The notes beneath the pieces were generated by a model, which ran no database searches, was not told the origin of the DNA, and worked only from the letters and a program-made list of their open reading frames with translations. Positions 6,595-9,554 of a DNA stretch of 9,554 bases are shown one piece after another (the stretch's first letter is position 1; each line of letters starts with the position of its first letter). The translations under genes were made by a program, and so were the position numbers. This DNA comes from an uncultured Arenimonas sp. (GTDB lineage Bacteria > Pseudomonadota > Gammaproteobacteria > Xanthomonadales > Xanthomonadaceae). Location of the stretch: contig CAMPHE010000051.1 in the NCBI GenBank assembly GCA_946885815.1, positions 1 through 9,554 on the forward strand. The letters run 5' to 3'.

Positions 6595-7392
6595 ATGATC
6601 AACGAAGCCCTCGATTTCGCGCCCGCCCGCCAAGCGCTGCTGCGCCACGGCCGCGTGCAGATCACCGACTTCCTGCAGCGCGACGCCGCCATGCGGCTGG
6701 CCGACAGCCTGCGCGACGACGTGCCGTGGGTCACCGCCGAACGGGGCCTGCCGGACACGCCGGCGTGGACGCCGGAAGTGCGTCGCGAGCGGATGCCCGC
6801 CGCGTACCGCACGGCGAACGCCGGTTTCCATTTCGTCTACGACCGCTACCTGATCGTCGAAGCGATGAAGGAAGGCCGCGATCCGCATCTTCTGGTGCAC
6901 GCGGCCCTGCGCTTCTTCAACAGCCCGCAGTTCCTCGCGTTCATCCGCGACTTCACCGGCGACCGCGAACTGGCGATGGTCGGCGCGCAGGCCACGCGCT
7001 ACCTGCCCGGCGAGTTCCTGCGTACGCACGACGACCGCCACGAGCAGGAAGCGCGCCGCTTCGCCTACGTGCTGAACCTGTCGCGCGAATGGGAAGCCGA
7101 CTGGGGCGGTCTGCTGCATTTCGTCGACGACGACGGCGGCGTCAGCGAGTCGTACGTGCCGAAGTTCAATTCGCTGAGCCTGTTCAAGGTGCCGGCCCGG
7201 CACCCCGTCGGGCTGGTCGCGCCTGGGGCGCGCCAGCCGCGACTCGCGATCACGGGGTGGTGGCACGCGAAACCGCGCGAAACCCCCGCTCCTACGGCCA
7301 CTCCTACATTTCGCCCAGCGGTGCGTCTTTCCCGTAGTACGCCATCACGCCTTCCAGCGTCTCCTTCACCAGCGCGCGCTCGGCGTCGGTGA
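6595..7392 (+). CDS. 2OG-Fe(II) oxygenase, prolyl 4-hydroxylase / Tpa1-OGFOD1-like
   Basis: 265 residues. The double-stranded beta-helix core shows the iron ligands H145-x-D147 (in RTHDDRHE) and H203 (in ARHPVGLV), and R216 for the 2-oxoglutarate carboxylate (in PRLAITGW). The YLPGEFLRTHDD, AYVLNLSREWEADWGGLLHF and SLSLFKVP blocks match the EGL-9/Rps23 prolyl-hydroxylase group (COG3751-type). The expected reaction is 2OG- and O2-dependent hydroxylation, most likely of proline in a peptide or protein; the substrate is unknown. No signal peptide, so probably cytoplasmic. The start is the ATG about 20 nt after a TAGAAT box; the upstream open frame is antisense to the sulfotransferase. The core ends near W223. 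The last ~40 residues are Pro/Arg/Thr-rich, read through a GTAGGAG repeat and then antisense to the neighbouring hydroxylase, so the natural stop may have been lost. Confidence 0.9.
   Translation: MINEALDFAPARQALLRHGRVQITDFLQRDAAMRLADSLRDDVPWVTAERGLPDTPAWTPEVRRERMPAAYRTANAGFHFVYDRYLIVEAMKEGRDPHLLVHAALRFFNSPQFLAFIRDFTGDRELAMVGAQATRYLPGEFLRTHDDRHEQEARRFAYVLNLSREWEADWGGLLHFVDDDGGVSESYVPKFNSLSLFKVPARHPVGLVAPGARQPRLAITGWWHAKPRETPAPTATPTFRPAVRLSRSTPSRLPASPSPARARRR
7266..7307 (-). repeat. REP-like GTAGGAG repeat at the convergent gene junction
   Basis: On the minus strand two 12-bp units, GTAGGAGTGGCC and GTAGGAGCGGGG (plus coordinates 7296-7307 and 7284-7295), are followed by two 10-bp-spaced copies of GGTTTCGCG (7276-7284 and 7266-7274). 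GTAG-headed REP elements are common between genes in Stenotrophomonas and related genera. This one is short and irregular, so it is either a decayed REP or a relative of that family. It supplies the TAG stop of the minus-strand hydroxylase gene. Confidence 0.5.
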
Positions 7393-8599
7393 GCAGCGGG
7401 TGCCAGATGTCGAAGATCAGCACCACGCGCAGGTGGTCGCTGTGGTTCCACGCGCTGTGCTCGACGGTGTCGTCGAACACGAGCAGCTCGCCCGGCGTCC
7501 ACGTGCGGACGTGGTTGCCGACGCGGATCGCGCAGTCGGGCGGGATCACCAGCGGCAGGTGGCAGGTGAGGCGGCAGTTCGTGGCGCCGTTGTGCGGGGG
7601 GATCAGCGTGTGCGGCTTGAGCGCCGAGAAGAACGCGGCCGGCGCGCGGTGCGCGATCTCGACCTGCGGCACGACCTCGAGCATCGCCAGCGTCCGCGGA
7701 CAGCGCTGCACGTGCGCGTCGATGCGCTGGCCGTGCTGCCAGAGGAAGTAGGCGCTCCAGTCCGGGTTGCGGTCGAGGGGCGCGAACTGCGCCGCCGGCT
7801 CGCCCGCGCGGGTACGCACGTAGGGGATGAAACCGGCTTCGTCGTCGGCGAGCACGTCGTGCAGTTCGGCGCGGATGTCGTCGGTGAAGGCCTCGGCGGC
7901 ACCCGACCACGGCAGATCCTCGCGCTCGAAGAACGCGACCGACGGCAGGCCCGTCACCTGGAACAGCGCCGGCTTCGACAGGTGCAGCGGCTTGCGGCCG
8001 AGCGAGACGTCGAACGATTCCTCGAAGCGCGACAGCCGTCGCGACGACACGCCGCTGCGCAGCGGCTGCAGCCTTTGGTCGAGGAACGCGTGCAGGCGCT
8101 GCTGGTTCGCCGTCACCGAGGCCTGCGCGCGCTCGACCAGCGCGCGCGCTTCCGGCGTCACGGCCGCCGCCGGCATCACCTGCAGCGCGCTCTGGTACGC
8201 CAGCGCCTGGTCCTTCTCGCGGCCGAGCCGGCCGTAGATCGCCGCCTTCTCGAAATGCGCGGCGAACGCCGCCGGCTCGAGCTTCAGCGCGCGATCGAGT
8301 TCGGCCAGCGCGGCGTCGGTGTCGCCCTGCGCGAGCCGCACGCGGGCGAGGTTGGCGTGCGCGATCGCGGGTGGCGCCGGGCCGCGGACTGCCCGCGACA
8401 GCAGCGCCTCCGCACCGGCGACATCGCCGGACGCCAGCGCCTGCGCGCCGAGATGGTTGAGCGCGCCGGGATGCTCCGGCGCCAGCGCCAGCACCTGGTC
8501 CCACAGCCGCGCCGCCGCCTGCCGCTGTCCGGCGCGCGCCAGCCGTTCGGCTTCGCCGGCGAGCTGCGCGACTTTCGCCTCGGCGGCCGGCGTCGACAT
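7304..8599 (-). CDS. TPR-fused aspartyl/asparaginyl beta-hydroxylase (AspH-like)
   Basis: 431 residues from the ATG at 8599, 7 bp after the stop of the M20 peptidase gene; a GTG start at 8662 would overlap that gene by 56 bp and was rejected. Residues ~8-165 are TPR-like helices (for example LWDQVLALAPEHPGALNHLG and LDRALKLEP). Residues ~230-405 are an AspH/LpxO-type oxygenase domain: IPPHNGATN at 333-341, iron ligands H347 (in RLTCHLPL) and H381 (in FDDTVEHSAWN), and R391 ten residues later for 2-oxoglutarate, closing with IFDIWHP. As in human AspH, the site has two His and no carboxylate ligand, and TPR plus oxygenase is the human AspH layout. The likely reaction is beta-hydroxylation of Asp/Asn in a peptide or protein. 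Bacterial relatives also hydroxylate lipids (LpxO, OlsC), though without a TPR domain. No signal peptide; probably cytoplasmic. The 3' end overlaps the oxygenase gene by 89 bp. Confidence 0.92.
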   Translation of the reverse strand: MSTPAAEAKVAQLAGEAERLARAGQRQAAARLWDQVLALAPEHPGALNHLGAQALASGDVAGAEALLSRAVRGPAPPAIAHANLARVRLAQGDTDAALAELDRALKLEPAAFAAHFEKAAIYGRLGREKDQALAYQSALQVMPAAAVTPEARALVERAQASVTANQQRLHAFLDQRLQPLRSGVSSRRLSRFEESFDVSLGRKPLHLSKPALFQVTGLPSVAFFEREDLPWSGAAEAFTDDIRAELHDVLADDEAGFIPYVRTRAGEPAAQFAPLDRNPDWSAYFLWQHGQRIDAHVQRCPRTLAMLEVVPQVEIAHRAPAAFFSALKPHTLIPPHNGATNCRLTCHLPLVIPPDCAIRVGNHVRTWTPGELLVFDDTVEHSAWNHSDHLRVVLIFDIWHPLLTDAERALVKETLEGVMAYYGKDAPLGEM

Positions 8600-8606
8600 G
8601 CCGGCG

Positions 8607-9554
8607 TCAGCAGCAGCCGTGGTCGCCGAATTCCGCCGCGCCGGCGGCGACGCCGACGCCACGCGTCAGGCCCTTGCCGCTGGCGGTGAAGTGTTCGGCG
8701 ATCACGCGCGCCACCGCCGACGTGACGCGCTTGCCGGTCGGGATATGCAGGAATTCGTTCGGGCCGTGCGCGTTCGAATGCGGGCCGAGCACGCCGGTGA
8801 TCATGAACTGCGCGCCGGGGAACTTCTCGCCGAGCATGCCCATGAACGGGATCGTGCCGCCTTCGCCCATGTACATCGCCGGCGCGCCGAAGAAATCACG
8901 CGAGGCCTGGTCGATCGCCGCCTCCAGCCACGGCGCCAGCGCCGGCGCGTTCCAGCCGGTGCTCGCCTTCTCCAGTTCCACCTCGACCTTCGCGCCGTTC
9001 GGCGGGTCGGCCTCCAGCACGCGCTTGATGATCTCGCCGGCCTTCTTCGGTTCCAGCGTCGGCGGCAGGCGCAGGCTCAGCTTCACCGCGGTGTGCGGGC
9101 GCAGCACGTTGCCGGCGCTCGACAGCGGCGGCATGCCGTCGACACCGGTGATCGACAATGCCGGGCGCCACGTGCGGTTGAGCACGAGTTCGGCGAGGTC
9201 GTCGCTCATCGGCGACATGCCCGGCAGGAACGGGAACTTGTCGTACACCTCGGTGCCGAGCACCTCGGTCGCGCGGCGCGCCTGCTCGAGGCGCTGCTCC
9301 GGAATCTCCACGTACAGGTCTTCGACGAGGATCTTCCCGGTCGTCTGGTCCTCGAGCCGGGAAAGCAGCGTGCGCAGGATGCGGAAGCTCGACGGCACGA
9401 CGCCCGACGCGTCGCCGGAATGCACGCCTTCCGACAGCACGCTGACCTTCAGGTTGCCGCCGGCGAGGCCGCGCAGCGAGGTGGTGCACCACAGCTGGTC
9501 GTAGTTCGCGCAGCCCGAATCGAGGCAGACGACGAGCGACGGCTTGCCGATGCG
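8607..9554 (-). CDS. M20 family metallopeptidase, C-terminal part
   Basis: The last 315 residues are visible; the frame runs open to the window edge, so the N-terminal part with the first metal ligands is outside. The visible part begins RIGKPSLVVCLDSGCANYDQ and holds the dimerisation-domain GVHSGDAS block (H45 of the visible part, the His that reaches the partner active site in M20 enzymes), GEGGTIPFMG, and GPHSNAHGPNEFL near the end, where His263 (the second His) is the likely last metal ligand. The GLRG-like, GVHSG and EGG-T/S-IP pattern fits the carnosinase/CNDP-like branch: zinc-dependent cleavage of dipeptides or short peptides. It ends in the unusual AAEFGDHGCC. It lies 7 bp upstream of the TPR-AspH gene on the same strand, so the two are probably cotranscribed; their promoter is outside the window. 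Confidence 0.9.
   Translation of the reverse strand, partial: RIGKPSLVVCLDSGCANYDQLWCTTSLRGLAGGNLKVSVLSEGVHSGDASGVVPSSFRILRTLLSRLEDQTTGKILVEDLYVEIPEQRLEQARRATEVLGTEVYDKFPFLPGMSPMSDDLAELVLNRTWRPALSITGVDGMPPLSSAGNVLRPHTAVKLSLRLPPTLEPKKAGEIIKRVLEADPPNGAKVEVELEKASTGWNAPALAPWLEAAIDQASRDFFGAPAMYMGEGGTIPFMGMLGEKFPGAQFMITGVLGPHSNAHGPNEFLHIPTGKRVTSAVARVIAEHFTASGKGLTRGVGVAAGAAEFGDHGCC

Noticed and set aside
6498..6812. N-terminal extension of the TPR-sulfotransferase to 6812
   Set aside because: The extra 105 residues are antisense to the oxygenase gene, Arg-rich and lack TPR pattern; a -10 box lies at 6524-6529, inside the extension.
4863..7337. 824-codon open frame on the plus strand across the sulfotransferase gene
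   Set aside because: Arg/Ala-rich antisense shadow of the TPR-sulfotransferase, running into the oxygenase region in the wrong frame; no recognisable motif.
7400..8689. 429-codon open frame on the plus strand across the TPR-AspH gene
   Set aside because: Arg-rich antisense shadow of the hydroxylase; no motif and no promoter or ribosome site.
8674..9504. 276-codon open frame on the plus strand across the M20 peptidase gene
   Set aside because: Antisense to a well-conserved metallopeptidase; its Ser/Pro-rich translation has no recognisable domain.
1..9554. CRISPR arrays, tRNA or rRNA genes, insertion sequences, phage or defence genes
   Set aside because: No spaced direct repeats, no cloverleaf or rRNA-like stretches, and no transposase, integrase or known defence domains were seen on either strand.

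Overview
The window is a GC-rich bacterial chromosome segment whose gene content best fits a gammaproteobacterium of the Lysobacteraceae (Xanthomonadaceae), such as a Lysobacter, Luteimonas or Stenotrophomonas relative. The reasons are the large TonB-dependent receptor with an XXXF C-terminus, TAGAAT/TACAAT/GACAAT-type -10 boxes close to start codons lacking Shine-Dalgarno sequences, a GTAGGAG-type intergenic repeat, and a DUF4097 protein. The lineage is inferred from style and family content, not from a database search.

Layout. (1) 1-902: a DUF4097/adhesin-like protein with a regular 19-residue ESVSGD repeat. Its signal peptide region lies in the first 80 bases in the same frame, but a TAA at 81-83 separates it from the body. 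The first ~100 bases look like degraded or low-quality sequence. (2) 903-1134: a terminator-like hairpin, then a promoter and a ~97-nt leader with several dyads. (3) 1135-3738: an 867-residue TonB-dependent outer-membrane receptor ending in a very clear rho-independent terminator (3764-3794). (4) 3821-4795: a class I SAM-dependent methyltransferase, possibly leaderless. (5) 4812-6497 (minus): a TPR-sulfotransferase, convergent with the methyltransferase. (6) 6595-7392 (plus): a Tpa1/OGFOD1-like 2OG-Fe(II) oxygenase, divergent from the sulfotransferase across a 97-bp double promoter region. (7) 7304-8599 (minus): a TPR-aspartyl/asparaginyl beta-hydroxylase whose 3' end overlaps that of the oxygenase by 89 bp, with a REP-like GTAGGAG repeat at the junction. 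(8) 8607-9554 (minus, cut by the window edge): an M20 family metallopeptidase, 7 bp upstream of the hydroxylase gene and probably in its operon.

How it may fit together. The core (TonB receptor, methyltransferase, TPR-sulfotransferase, prolyl-hydroxylase-like oxygenase, TPR-AspH-like hydroxylase, M20 peptidase) holds four group-transfer or oxidation enzymes, two of them with N-terminal TPR arrays suited to holding peptide or protein partners. The most interesting reading is a peptide or outer-membrane-protein modification and turnover locus. The substrate is not visible, and lipid or small-molecule substrates remain possible. All eight cysteines of the receptor fall into four close pairs, two of which loosely resemble the Cys loops that human AspH hydroxylates. 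This is a hypothesis, not a demonstrated link.
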